NCBI RefSeq assembly: GCF_002100145.1
Contig: NZ_JXQD01000018.1
Span: forward strand, 186,001-250,000
DNA from: Vibrio sp. qd031
GTDB lineage: Bacteria; Pseudomonadota; Gammaproteobacteria; Enterobacterales; Vibrionaceae
Length of the DNA: 64,000 bases
Reading direction: 5' to 3'
The notes under the pieces were generated by a model, which did not search any database, had not been told where the DNA came from, and worked only from the letters and a program-made list of their open reading frames with translations. A program made the translations under genes and the position numbers. This document shows, one piece after another, positions 17,323 to 25,200 of the stretch (its first letter is position 1; each line of letters begins with the position of its first letter).

Positions 17323-17748
17323 TCAACATATCTTGGTGCTGTACGCCGTGTTCATAATGGCTTTAGAATAATTACGCAAGAAATAGTCCTTAACCACAGA
17401 CTCCACCCGAAAACCAAGACGCTGATAATACGCCAGTTGATACCCAAAAGTACCTGCGCCTAACTCAACGCGCTCAATGCCATTGTGAGGTAACTTAGAT
17501 AAAACAATCTTCAGAAGCTCAGTGCCAATCCCCTTGCCTTGATATTCTGGATACACAGACACATTGAATATTTCCGCAAGGCCGCGATATTGACGCTTCA
17601 CTGCACACACCGCCACAATTCGCTGATTATCTACCCTAACATAACGCCACGAGTCAGACAGATAGGAAAAGATGCTGTCTTCACTAGGATCGGCTTCAAG
17701 CAGCAAATCTAATGAGACTTCATTGCTGGCCACTTCGGTATATTCCAC
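17323..17748 (-). CDS. GNAT family N-acetyltransferase
   Basis: The 141-residue protein has the GNAT core: RGLAEIFNVSVYPEYQGKGIGTELLK contains the acetyl-CoA loop Q-G-K-G-I-G, followed by the beta5 region YYQRLGFRVE. It transfers an acyl group from CoA to an amine; the acceptor is unknown. The start is a GTG at 17748. It is the last ordinary gene before the AT-rich island. Confidence 0.85.
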   Translation of the reverse strand: MEYTEVASNEVSLDLLLEADPSEDSIFSYLSDSWRYVRVDNQRIVAVCAVKRQYRGLAEIFNVSVYPEYQGKGIGTELLKIVLSKLPHNGIERVELGAGTFGYQLAYYQRLGFRVESVVKDYFLRNYSKAIMNTAYSTKIC

Positions 17749-17937
17749 TTATCCATTTTCCTATTGTTAGCAAGAAGACTCAGAGGTTGCGTGCCATTGA
17801 TTGCACTGGCGGGTCATGACCTAAGTCATAGCATCTAATCTCTGTTTGCCTTAGGAGCTAGACCAAAAAACGAAGCCTGCACTTCGACTCGTGGAGTTTA
17901 GCGAGTGACAATAAAGATTGATCGATTCCTAAGAAGC

Positions 17938-18022
17938 TTTTGGACATTTCTGAGTTAGCGGTTTTGCTAGATTAGCAATTAACGGATAACTTCGAGTATC
18001 GCAAACCTTTTGACCGATGACC
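17938..18022 (+). repeat. Imperfect direct repeat, copy A
   Basis: An ~84-bp segment containing TTTTGCTAGATTAGCAAT and ACGGATAA has a counterpart at 21776-21857 in the same orientation, with roughly 70% identity by eye. The two copies bracket the unknown genes of the island. Copy A overlaps the 5' edge of the ISL3 transposase remnant. Confidence 0.55.
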
Positions 18023-18441
18023 TAGAGCAAGCTGTCTATTGCCCTCTTTTCAACAATACTTTAACTCTCGATAAGTATTCATCAGTGTACTACCTTTGTT
18101 TGATTTATATGCTGAAGGAGCAACTACAAGATATATGGTCAAGCTGCAGCTATCAGCAAATGAGGCAAAAAGTTGATCACTGGTGTGAATTAGCCAGAGG
18201 CTCTGGGATTTTGAGCTTAAATAGCTTTTCCGACATGCTCCAACGTCACAAGGAAGGTATCTGCAATTACGCCACCTACCGCTTAACTAGCGCCGTGATT
18301 GAGGCCGGTAATGTATCAATTGGGATGCTTAGGAAAAGGGCTCGAGGGATTAGAGATACGGAATACTTCAAGCTTAAGATTAAGCAGATTTCTGTTCCTG
18401 AAGAGCGTTCAATCTTCTATCCAGCTGTCAAGCTCATCTAA
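18010..18441 (+). pseudogene. ISL3 family transposase, C-terminal remnant
   Basis: The 143-residue reading frame has YMLKEQLQDIWSSCSY, HWCELARGSGI, FSDMLQRHKEGICNYATYRL and RARGIRDTEYFKLKIKQ, the C-terminal part of ISL3 (IS204/IS1001/IS1165) DDE transposases. The N-terminal zinc finger, the helix-turn-helix and most of the catalytic domain are missing, and only a TTG could start it, so it is a fragment. It marks the left side of the accessory island. Confidence 0.8.
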
Positions 18442-18467
18442 GCGGAGAAGGTCCATGTTTTTGTGGG

Positions 18468-18698
18468 TTAATCTCTTTGATCAGAAGTTTCATTGTCGAA
18501 GATGATATGTTCTAGTTCATGTGAATCTTTGCTTTGTGATGCGATACCTCCATTCCCTAAAGCAATCAGCCAAGGCTGAGAACTAGGGATAGTGTGTGCT
18601 ACTCGTGTTGCATTGCTTAATCCGTACTTACTGAAATCTTTCTTCAATAAAACGCCGTCTTTCTGATAGTAAAGAATAACAGAATCTGGGTTAGTCAT
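18468..18698 (-). CDS. Hypothetical protein, 76 residues
   Basis: I do not recognise this protein. It is soluble and mixed in charge with an acidic C-terminus, beginning MTNPDSVILYYQKDG. It lies downstream of the 222-residue gene on the same strand but is separated from it by a terminator-like hairpin, so it may have its own promoter. Base use resembles the neighbouring island genes. No convincing ribosome site is visible. Confidence 0.45.
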   Translation of the reverse strand: MTNPDSVILYYQKDGVLLKKDFSKYGLSNATRVAHTIPSSQPWLIALGNGGIASQSKDSHELEHIIFDNETSDQRD

Positions 18699-18730
18699 GT
18701 TTTTATTCCTTAAATTTAGTCTAAAAGAAA

Positions 18731-18761
18731 AGCGCTATGCCGTCGAAACACGCATAGCGCT
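18731..18761 (-). terminator. Hairpin terminator after the 222-residue gene
   Basis: AGCGCTATGC (18731-18740) and GCATAGCGCT (18752-18761) form a perfect 10-bp stem with an 11-nt loop. On the minus strand it is followed by TTTTCTTTTAG, consistent with Rho-independent termination. Confidence 0.75.
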
Positions 18762-18794
18762 CAAATATGAGAGGAACGTTAGATGGTTTGTGTG

Positions 18795-19463
18795 TCAGAA
18801 TCCTTCAAAATCGAAATCATCATTGCTTTCGAACTCATCATCGTTCGTTGGCAGAATTTCAATGAAGGTCGAGAGGCGGAAAGCTTCAGATTGGGTCAGG
18901 TCCCGCGGTAAAACCAATTCAAAATCTAGACCATTTCGTAATGCGAAGACATAGATGGCAGGTTTTGAGCCGTGATGATAGTGTGGTGTTGCTAAACCTA
19001 TGCATAACTGACCAATTCGATTCGCTTCTTCGTGAGTTAGATCTTCTGGAAGTTCTATGACAAATTCGTAGTGATCACGGAGATTGAAACGATGGAAATG
19101 GGTGGATATTTCTTCTTCAAACTTTGGCATATCGTCATCGATCCCCTCAGTTCCGAGAGCTAATCTCGCAATCGACTGTAAGCCGATAGTATTCCAGTAA
19201 AACTTCGTTTCTCTACCGTATAAAGGTTTGCCAAAGCGACCTACGCCAATTTTTTCAACCTCATGAAGTGCTGAAACTAATGCGCTGCGAAGAAAAAAAA
19301 CGCCAGCACTGTCTTGGACTCGCATCTTTAACAAATCAACACTGGAAACTAATGTGTCGCCTTGCATGTCGTTAATGGCGTGTAGAAAAAGATATTCAAG
19401 GATGGCGCTTGCCGATGTAACTGATTTCAACTGTTCGACATCAATTGTAATGGTATTGTCCAT
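18795..19463 (-). CDS. Unknown protein with a wHTH-like middle and two LPxDLTxxEAxR motifs
   Basis: The function is unknown. Residues about 55-90 (FFLRSALVSALHEVEKIGVG... LYGRETKFYW) resemble the wing region of a winged helix. Two related segments follow: ELPEDLTHEEANRI (137-150) and LPRDLTQSEAFRL (185-197), each continuing into a short hydrophobic helix. I have seen a related LPxDLTxxEAxRLxxFI ending in uncharacterised bacterial proteins, from memory only. The tail is very acidic (about 207-222). The gene is in an island of unknown genes and lies downstream of a strong 11-bp hairpin. Confidence 0.65.
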   Translation of the reverse strand: MDNTITIDVEQLKSVTSASAILEYLFLHAINDMQGDTLVSSVDLLKMRVQDSAGVFFLRSALVSALHEVEKIGVGRFGKPLYGRETKFYWNTIGLQSIARLALGTEGIDDDMPKFEEEISTHFHRFNLRDHYEFVIELPEDLTHEEANRIGQLCIGLATPHYHHGSKPAIYVFALRNGLDFELVLPRDLTQSEAFRLSTFIEILPTNDDEFESNDDFDFEGF

Positions 19464-19677
19464 AGTTATTCCTTATTAAGTTATTGCAGATAGCAAAGAG
19501 ACAGCTACAAAGGATTTTGTAGCTGTAGTAGAAAAGGGTTGTTAGTAATATCAAGCACGAAGGACGCTAAGAGTAGCAAGCTTAAATAAGTCCATTTTAC
19601 TTTTTTGCGAGAATTTTTTTTTGCAGGTTTTATTATTTACCCTAATAACATATCAGTTTAGACTTTCAGTTTCGACA

Positions 19678-19700
19678 CGCTTTTTCCGTTAACTGCCACT
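19678..19700 (+). repeat. 23-bp exact direct repeat, copy 1
   Basis: The 23-mer starting CGCTTTTTCCGTTAAC and ending TGCCACT occurs here and again at 20080-20102 in the same orientation, 402 bp apart. The following bases (TTTTTCTAGATTGAG against CTTTCTAGATAGAATTGAG) are also related, so the similarity extends beyond the exact match. Confidence 0.8.
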
Positions 19701-20079
19701 GTCGTTCAGGTTTTTCTAGATTGAGCGATAAAGGAAGTTGCATTTCATAATAACCAGTAAAAAAGATCAACAGGTCAGGGTTTTGTACTGTATTGAAGAG
19801 TTGGTTTTTGAAAAACAAGTTATATTATAGTGATGATGCTCTAAAGGAGAAGCTGTTTCAAATCTTCACCTAATATCATCTCAGCAGTAATTTTAAAATA
19901 AAAAACATTATTACTTTAAGCTCTGAACCCCAAAATATATGATGAGTGCCTGTACTTCATGGGTAACGATGTGAGATGCTAAATAGATGAAGATACTTCT
20001 ATCTTACATTCTAAAGTTGTTTCTATTTTTGAACTGTTTGACCCAAGCAATCTACCATTTGAGGTGTTAAATCTCTACT

Positions 20080-20102
20080 CGCTTTTTCCGTTAACTGCCA
20101 CT
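20080..20102 (+). repeat. 23-bp exact direct repeat, copy 2
   Basis: This is the second copy of the 23-mer at 19678-19700. A partly related sequence in inverted orientation, GAAAAAGCGTGTCAACTTAA, appears near 20488. Confidence 0.8.
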
Positions 20103-20690
20103 CTTGCTATATGCTTTCTAGATAGAATTGAGAACCTTCTCTACAACTGATTGTCATATCGATAGTTGTCAAACTAGCACTAACTTGATTGATCAGTTGT
20201 TACATTAATTCTTCGTGTAGTGTTAGCCTCTTAAGTTTCCGCAAGTGCCTTGTAGCTATCTGATACATAGCCTGATATACGTTGTCCAGATTAACCCAAA
20301 AAATGGTTTTTGTTTGGGTTACCAGTTCTCTTGTCAAATCTATCTACATTTTTCACACGCAAGCGATTACTCTGTGTAACTTCTATTCAGAGGTGTGTGC
20401 AACGCTTATCATGAAAAAATCACAAATAGTTGTGTTTAGGCAGTGGTGCAGTTTCAAGCACACGAGGGGGCGCTGGCATTACATCTTTGATGTATCGAAA
20501 AAGCGTGTCAACTTAACGCAACAGCGAGGTAGAACTTTATATGGTTTAGAAGCATAAATGTGACATCAAGCTTACTTTTAGTTTAGTAACGTGCTGATTT
20601 AACCTATTAAAAAGGGTAACTTATCTATCCTTATGCGACAAAAAATAGAAACGGGCAAATGAAAACCAAAGTCTTTCGCGAAGGGGTCAA

Positions 20691-20750
20691 GTGAACTTGT
20701 TACCATATGACGAAAGTTCTCAAGTCGGATCAAATGGAATGTCAAAATGA
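20691..20750 (+). CDS. 19-codon ORF translationally coupled to the JAMM gene
   Basis: A GTG at 20691 has AAGGGG 4-5 bases upstream and opens a frame of 19 codons (MNLLPYDESSQVGSNGMSK). Its TGA overlaps the ATG of the JAMM-domain gene as ATGA. The ribosome site and the overlap suggest that it is translated, either as a leader that sets JAMM expression or as the last part of a lost gene: a TAG lies about 14 codons upstream in frame. No function is assigned. Confidence 0.4.
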   Translation: MNLLPYDESSQVGSNGMSK

Positions 20751-21535
20751 CTACAACAATTAAAATAAGTAAAAGTGCAATCTTTGAGCTGGTAATGGCT
20801 GGCTTTGAAGCTTATGCCGTTGAACACTCTGGAGCCAAACAAGTCTCAATTGAAACTGGTGCTCATTTATGGGGTAAAGTGAATAAGCAACTTCCCTTTA
20901 CATGTAAAATCGAGCATGTGTCTGTAGAGACATCAGCCCAACGCCAGAGAGGAAGTCTGAGTACAAACCCAGACTCGATTCGCATCAAGAAGGATATAGC
21001 TCGCGCCTTTGGTATGGACTATTCCTACATAGGTAGTGCACATACTCATCCATATTTACGACAAGAATATGTTGACGCGAACATAGTGCGGACCAAAAAG
21101 CTTTATCAACTTTCCTCAGCAGATCATATATGTGAAATAAACAGCCCAGAAATGACGGTGTCTGGTAAACAATTTAGTATTGAACTGATATTGACCATAC
21201 ATGCACTTGAGCGAGCGAATGACCGAAAAGATGGTGATGCAATCGATGAACCATTGATTGAGTTTTCCTTAGGTAACATAAAGTGCTGGTTGTATGGTCG
21301 GGTATTTGAGCACAAGGTGGCCAAGCATTTAACGGATGAAGAGATAATAGCCTTTGAGCGCTACGGCTTGGACATAGAAGACTATTTTGAAGATGATCTA
21401 CTTCCTATTCCGATTGATACGGCTTTGGATTGCGGTATTGTATGGGACACGCTTTACGAAGAGTTTGGGCGTTTAAAGTTCATGGATGGTAGGTTTGAGT
21501 ACGACTTAGCGGAAGTCGCAGAGTCACGTTGGTAG
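20747..21535 (+). CDS. JAMM/MPN-domain (JAB-like) putative metalloprotease
   Basis: The 262-residue protein shows the JAMM zinc motif: Glu36 in IETGAHLWG, His99 and His101 in SAHTHPY, and Ser123-x2-Asp126 in LSSADH. Such domains remove ubiquitin-like tags in eukaryotes and in some bacterial conjugation or antiphage systems, or process cysteine and molybdopterin carrier proteins. The distance from His101 to Ser123 is longer than the usual 7-8 residues, so the loop is enlarged. The C-terminal ~110 residues are acidic and unrecognised. No E1, E2 or ubiquitin-like gene is next to it. The sequence shows the motif; the activity is inference. Confidence 0.75.
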   Translation: MTTTIKISKSAIFELVMAGFEAYAVEHSGAKQVSIETGAHLWGKVNKQLPFTCKIEHVSVETSAQRQRGSLSTNPDSIRIKKDIARAFGMDYSYIGSAHTHPYLRQEYVDANIVRTKKLYQLSSADHICEINSPEMTVSGKQFSIELILTIHALERANDRKDGDAIDEPLIEFSLGNIKCWLYGRVFEHKVAKHLTDEEIIAFERYGLDIEDYFEDDLLPIPIDTALDCGIVWDTLYEEFGRLKFMDGRFEYDLAEVAESRW

Positions 21536-21917
21536 CTCACTTCCTAAATATATCCGAGTACATATTTATCTTAAAACTAAAAGATAAGTGCTTTGTTTGA
21601 GTAATGGCGGTTCCTATGGAGTTAACTGTGTAGAGGATCAGCACATTTGGCCACAGTGTTATAGCTCTAGGCATGAGGAAAAGTAAGCCAAAATGCAGAC
21701 ATTTCAATTGTGGTCAATCTCGCCCTAGCTTGCTTTGGGGCAAAGGTGTATTTGCCCCGGTCGGCTTCAGCAAACCTTTGGACAAAGTGTGTCAGTGGCT
21801 TTGCTAAATTAGCATTTGACGGATAATCTCAGGTATTGAAAAACCTCTTATCGATCGTCCAAAGCAACACAGCCACTGCATTGGAGTTCGTTGAATGCTC
21901 TAATTCAGCCTAGCCTT
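21536..21917. other. Non-coding stretch with direct repeat copy B
   Basis: The 382-bp gap between the JAMM gene and the DUF6544-like gene holds the second copy of the ~84-bp imperfect direct repeat at 21776-21857 (TTTGCTAAATTAGCATT and ACGGATAA), and a small hairpin TTGGGGCAAAGGTGTATTTGCCCC near 21735-21758. I see no gene in it. Confidence 0.5.
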
Positions 21918-22760
21918 CTAATTAATAGCGGTTATAAAGCGAATATCGGTGACTTGCGCTTTGAAAAATGGAAAGTACTCTGGTTCTCCATACATATTCC
22001 CAGCTTCAACATAAAACGGGATTTTATAACCTTCAACATCACGAAAATCAGATAACTTCCCACCAAATGGCTGACTTCGATACTTCCCATCGTGGTTCGC
22101 ATTCGTCCAGCGGTTGAAGTACATTTCAACAGGCATCCCTGTTTCAGATATCAGCACATTAAGCGTTATTGACATGTTTTCATGATTAATAGTTACTTTC
22201 ATATGTTCGGAACCCACATCATGCCACACTGTATCCGGGTGAAGTAGCAAAAATCCGGGAGTCCAAAATGAAGACTCAGCCATATACCTACCAAAAGCAG
22301 ACCTTCTATGGTCTAAACTATAGCCAGTACGTGCTACTGGAAATAAACCAAGCAGATTAAAACGTGTCCACTTATTCGAATCTGATCCAGAAATAGGCAG
22401 CTTACTATCAAATAATGCTTGCCAAATGAAACCTTCTGGAGCAGCAAGAATCTGGTTAGCTGACATAGTCATATATTCAGGAGATTCTTTAGAACCTAAG
22501 CTGAACTCACCTTTCATACCAATTTCAGCATGGGGAAAAAGAAGTGTTCCTTCACTAATTGTAAATTTAAAATATCGCTTAGCCGCATCTGGCAAGTCTT
22601 TAATTAGCTCTTTACTAAAAATAACTTGACCTATTGGCTTACTCTTTAAAGAGTTCCACTCTTTGGCAAGTTCAGCGCTATCCCGGTACTTGAGAATAGC
22701 GAGAGACACTAAAGATAGACAAACAACAACTATTATCACATATACAATTTTTGATATCAC
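21918..22760 (-). CDS. DUF6544 (DUF6920) family protein
   Basis: The protein has one N-terminal membrane helix (about 4-24), then LPDAAKRYFKFTISEG and FPHAEIGMKGEFSLG, the characteristic start of DUF6544 proteins, and an all-beta body likely to face the periplasm. Length (280) is normal for the family. Function is unknown. The start is a GTG. The gene lies 120 bp left of the IS1111-type element, with no sign of disruption. Confidence 0.75.
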   Translation of the reverse strand: MISKIVYVIIVVVCLSLVSLAILKYRDSAELAKEWNSLKSKPIGQVIFSKELIKDLPDAAKRYFKFTISEGTLLFPHAEIGMKGEFSLGSKESPEYMTMSANQILAAPEGFIWQALFDSKLPISGSDSNKWTRFNLLGLFPVARTGYSLDHRRSAFGRYMAESSFWTPGFLLLHPDTVWHDVGSEHMKVTINHENMSITLNVLISETGMPVEMYFNRWTNANHDGKYRSQPFGGKLSDFRDVEGYKIPFYVEAGNMYGEPEYFPFFKAQVTDIRFITAIN

Positions 22761-22941
22761 TTGATAGCCTCAAACACAATTATCAATATGCAACCCAGTA
22801 ATTATACGGCCAGATGTAAATTGATTAAAGTGCCACTTAAATTAATCTGATGATCGTGAGTCCAAACTTGTTTAATGAGATGGTACGTCCCTCTTCACAG
22901 CTAAACTTAACCTATGTTTAGCGCTCAAAGGAAGGTGTCCC

Positions 22942-23958
22942 ATGTCAACAGCTCATATCATTGGTATTGACCTAGGTAAAAATACATTCCACATCGCCGC
23001 TCATGACAAAAGTGGCAATGAACTTTTTAGAAAGAAACTATCACGTAAGAAGTTACTTGAATTCTTATCTTGTAGAGAGCCTTCAATCATTGCGATGGAA
23101 TCATGTGGTGGCGCACATTGGCTTGCTAGAAAATGTGAGTCGTTAGGGCATGTTGCGAAACTCATCCCTCCCCAATACGTTAAGCCGTACGTAAAAACTA
23201 ATAAAAACGATTTTATTGATGCATGTGCTATTGCGGAGGCTGCATCAAGACCATCAATGCGATTTACCAGTCATAAAACCGAATCAGCTCAGATTATTTC
23301 AACATTAAGAAAGCTCAGAAACGGCTACATCAGAGAGCGTACAGCGTGCATGAATCGGATAGGCTCTATATTACTCGAATTTGGAGTCAGCTTACCCAAA
23401 GGCCATGCTGCTATGAAAAAGCTGTTTCAGTGGCTTGCTGATGAGGGACATTATGTGCCACCGGAAATAATCTTCGAGCTAAGCGAGTTGCTCGAGCATT
23501 ATGAAGTACTGAATCAAAAGATTGAAAACCAACAGGCTAAGGTGGAAAAGTTACTTGCAGAAGATCCACAGATGACACAACTACAAACCATACCAGGAGT
23601 CGGTCCAGTGATAGCAAGCGCATGCCTTTCATCTATTGGTAACCCAACAGATTTCAAAAATGGGAGAAATTTCGCAGCTTGGATTGGTCTAGTACCAATT
23701 CAGTATTCTACAGGAGGCAAGACCACAATGTTGGGCATTTCAAAACGAGGGAACCGAGAATTAAGGACGTTGTTCATTCACGCCGCTCGTTCAATTTTAT
23801 GGAGAGATAAATCTGCCGAGAAGTACTTCGGTAACTGGCTTATGGACCTTAAGCAAAGGAAGCCTTTCAATGTTGCTGTCGTCGCGTTAGCAAACAAGCT
23901 TGCCAGGATAGCGTGGTCTGTAATGACAACGAATAAACCCTTTTTAATCAAAGCTTAA
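22942..23958 (+). CDS. IS110 family (IS1111 subgroup) transposase
   Basis: The 338-residue recombinase has an N-terminal RuvC-like DEDD domain (IIGIDLGKNTFHIAAHD with Asp10, IIAMESCGGAHWLAR, then VKTNKNDFIDACAIAEA) and the C-terminal Transposase_20 domain with IPGVGPVIASA and MLGISKRGNRELRTLFIHAA, which contains the catalytic serine region. Length and motifs are complete, so it is probably active. IS110 recombinases use a structured RNA to choose donor and target. AAGGAAGG lies before the ATG. Confidence 0.95.
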   Translation: MSTAHIIGIDLGKNTFHIAAHDKSGNELFRKKLSRKKLLEFLSCREPSIIAMESCGGAHWLARKCESLGHVAKLIPPQYVKPYVKTNKNDFIDACAIAEAASRPSMRFTSHKTESAQIISTLRKLRNGYIRERTACMNRIGSILLEFGVSLPKGHAAMKKLFQWLADEGHYVPPEIIFELSELLEHYEVLNQKIENQQAKVEKLLAEDPQMTQLQTIPGVGPVIASACLSSIGNPTDFKNGRNFAAWIGLVPIQYSTGGKTTMLGISKRGNRELRTLFIHAARSILWRDKSAEKYFGNWLMDLKQRKPFNVAVVALANKLARIAWSVMTTNKPFLIKA

Positions 23959-23964
23959 ATCAAA

Positions 23965-24169
23965 TTTGCAATGGATAAAAAAGATGACAAAACGGTTAGA
24001 CCACCAGATTGAAAACCTGTTGCCCCAAACAGCAACTTAGTGTGCTTTTCATTTTGCGAGGACAATCTGGCGCGAACCTCATCGTAGAGCTGAGCCTTTA
24101 GGTCTCAATTAAGACTCTGAATATATTAGCGCAAATCAGCTCGTTATCTGGTTATCTACTTGCAATAAC
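23965..24169 (+). ncRNA. Candidate bridge RNA region of the IS1111-type element
   Basis: The ~205-bp non-coding right end contains a hairpin GTTGC...GCAAC (24019-24036) and GGTCTCAATTAAGACTC (near 24101-24117), compatible with a multi-stem-loop RNA with internal loops. The position fits the known placement of guide RNAs in IS1111 elements, downstream of the transposase. Exact ends and loops are inferred, not seen. Confidence 0.45.
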
Positions 24170-24238
24170 GGGACGTACCATATATTGGGGCAATTTTGAG
24201 TTACCCGGTTGCCGTATAACGTCAGCGAACGCTGCAAA

Positions 24239-24961
24239 TCATTTTAGTTTGCTAGCCTTTGTTATCAACTGAAACTCCATACCAGAGCGTTTAGTGTTGC
24301 GGATTCTATAGCGCGTTGGATATTTATCAAAAAAGTCAGATAACTTTTTCAAACCGTAGTTTCGAGGGTCAAAATCTGGCTTCAATCTTTTTATGTACTT
24401 GCCAATTTCACCTAGTTTTGCCCAACCCGATTCATCTCTATAATTCTGCCAAGCTTGATGCATTAATCGCCATAATTCGCGTTCTGCATCTTGATTAGAG
24501 CTTGATTGTGCCACCTCAAGGTCACCATCAGCGTTCAAGTTCTCAATTGCTACAAAGTCGTCACAAGCGTTTTTAAACGAAGTCGGAGTCATCGCTTTTC
24601 CAACACCGATGACGTGTATCTCTGACTCTCTTAACCTCGTAGCAAGACTTGTAAAGTCACTATCACTGGATATCAAAGCAAAAGCATCAAACCGTTGACT
24701 GTATAGGAGATCCATAGCATCAATAATCATTAAAGAGTCTGTGGAGTTTTTTCCAGATGTATAGGCAAATTGCTGTTTAGCTTGAATAGCTAACTCATTC
24801 AAAGGCTGCTTCCAGTTTTTTAATTGCTCAGCAGAAAAGTCGCCATATGCACGTTTAACGATGATCTGCCCAAAACTAGAAAGCTCTTCAATAATGAGGT
24901 TTAGCTTTGAGTGCGGAGTGTTTTCTGAATCAATTAATACAGCGATTTTTCTGTTACCCAT
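24239..24961 (-). CDS. NYN-domain (PIN-like) protein with C-terminal LOTUS/OST-HTH domain
   Basis: The N-terminal NYN ribonuclease-like domain shows AVLIDSENTP (Asp11), KNSTDSLMIIDAMDLL and FALISSDSDF, the acidic residues of the metal site, then HVIGVGKAMTP. The C-terminal part (about 160-235) reads WAKLGEIGKYIKRLKPDFDPRNYG, typical of the OST-HTH/LOTUS RNA-binding fold. The 240-residue length is normal for this pairing. Members are predicted RNA-cleaving or RNA-binding proteins; the target is unknown. It sits at the right edge of the accessory island, next to the IS element. Confidence 0.88.
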   Translation of the reverse strand: MGNRKIAVLIDSENTPHSKLNLIIEELSSFGQIIVKRAYGDFSAEQLKNWKQPLNELAIQAKQQFAYTSGKNSTDSLMIIDAMDLLYSQRFDAFALISSDSDFTSLATRLRESEIHVIGVGKAMTPTSFKNACDDFVAIENLNADGDLEVAQSSSNQDAERELWRLMHQAWQNYRDESGWAKLGEIGKYIKRLKPDFDPRNYGLKKLSDFFDKYPTRYRIRNTKRSGMEFQLITKASKLK

Positions 24962-25200
24962 AATCCGTGCGTGACCAACCTCTATGTAGTTAGTTGCACT
25001 ATATCGGCATTAGTAATATTTGTTCAAATGGGATTCTTTAGAAGTGTTAAGAGTAACAACTCTAAACAGAAAAGGGGCAAAACGTTGCGATAGTCGGTGC
25101 ACATAACCTCTGCCAGGCGTACTGACAGGGGAAAAGTGACAAACTTTAATGTAAAAGATCAGACTTTATTGGAATTGATATACTAAATTGTCTTCTGACA

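Larger units (their letters stand above)
19464..20690. other. Long non-coding, repeat-bearing stretch of the island
   Basis: About 1.2 kb without a convincing gene. It holds a perfect 11-bp stem hairpin at 19501-19526 (ACAGCTACAAA, loop GGAT), two copies of the 23-mer described separately, an AACCCAAA/TTTGGGTT inverted repeat near 20292-20321, and several short T and A tracts. A frame from 20282 to 20557 has only a TTG start, no ribosome site and an unremarkable sequence, so I leave it out. The stretch could hold an untranslated RNA or decayed genes. Confidence 0.5.
22880..24181 (+). mobile_element. IS110 family element, IS1111 subgroup (intact)
   Basis: A single transposase gene is bracketed by subterminal inverted repeats ATGGTACGTCCC (22880-22891) and GGGACGTACCAT (24170-24181), 12 bp and perfect. 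Subterminal repeats and no target duplication are hallmarks of the IS1111 subgroup. The true tips lie a few bases outside these coordinates and could not be fixed. About 210 bp of non-coding DNA follows the gene inside the right repeat, where IS1111-type elements carry their guide (bridge) RNA. Confidence 0.85.

Noticed and set aside
18010..18441. Independent cassette or regulatory gene
   Set aside because: The sequence matches the C-terminal part of ISL3 transposases, so it is a remnant.
20282..20557. 91-residue frame beginning MSRLTQKM
   Set aside because: Only a TTG start, no ribosome site and no family-like sequence; left as part of the non-coding stretch.
20661..20696. VapB-like antitoxin start (MKTKVFREGVK)
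   Set aside because: The frame stops after 11 codons and no VapC gene follows; the resemblance is too short to support.
18468..21535. CBASS, Bil or another ubiquitin-like antiphage system around the JAMM protein
   Set aside because: No CD-NTase, E1, E2, ubiquitin-like protein or known effector is encoded nearby, so a known system cannot be claimed.
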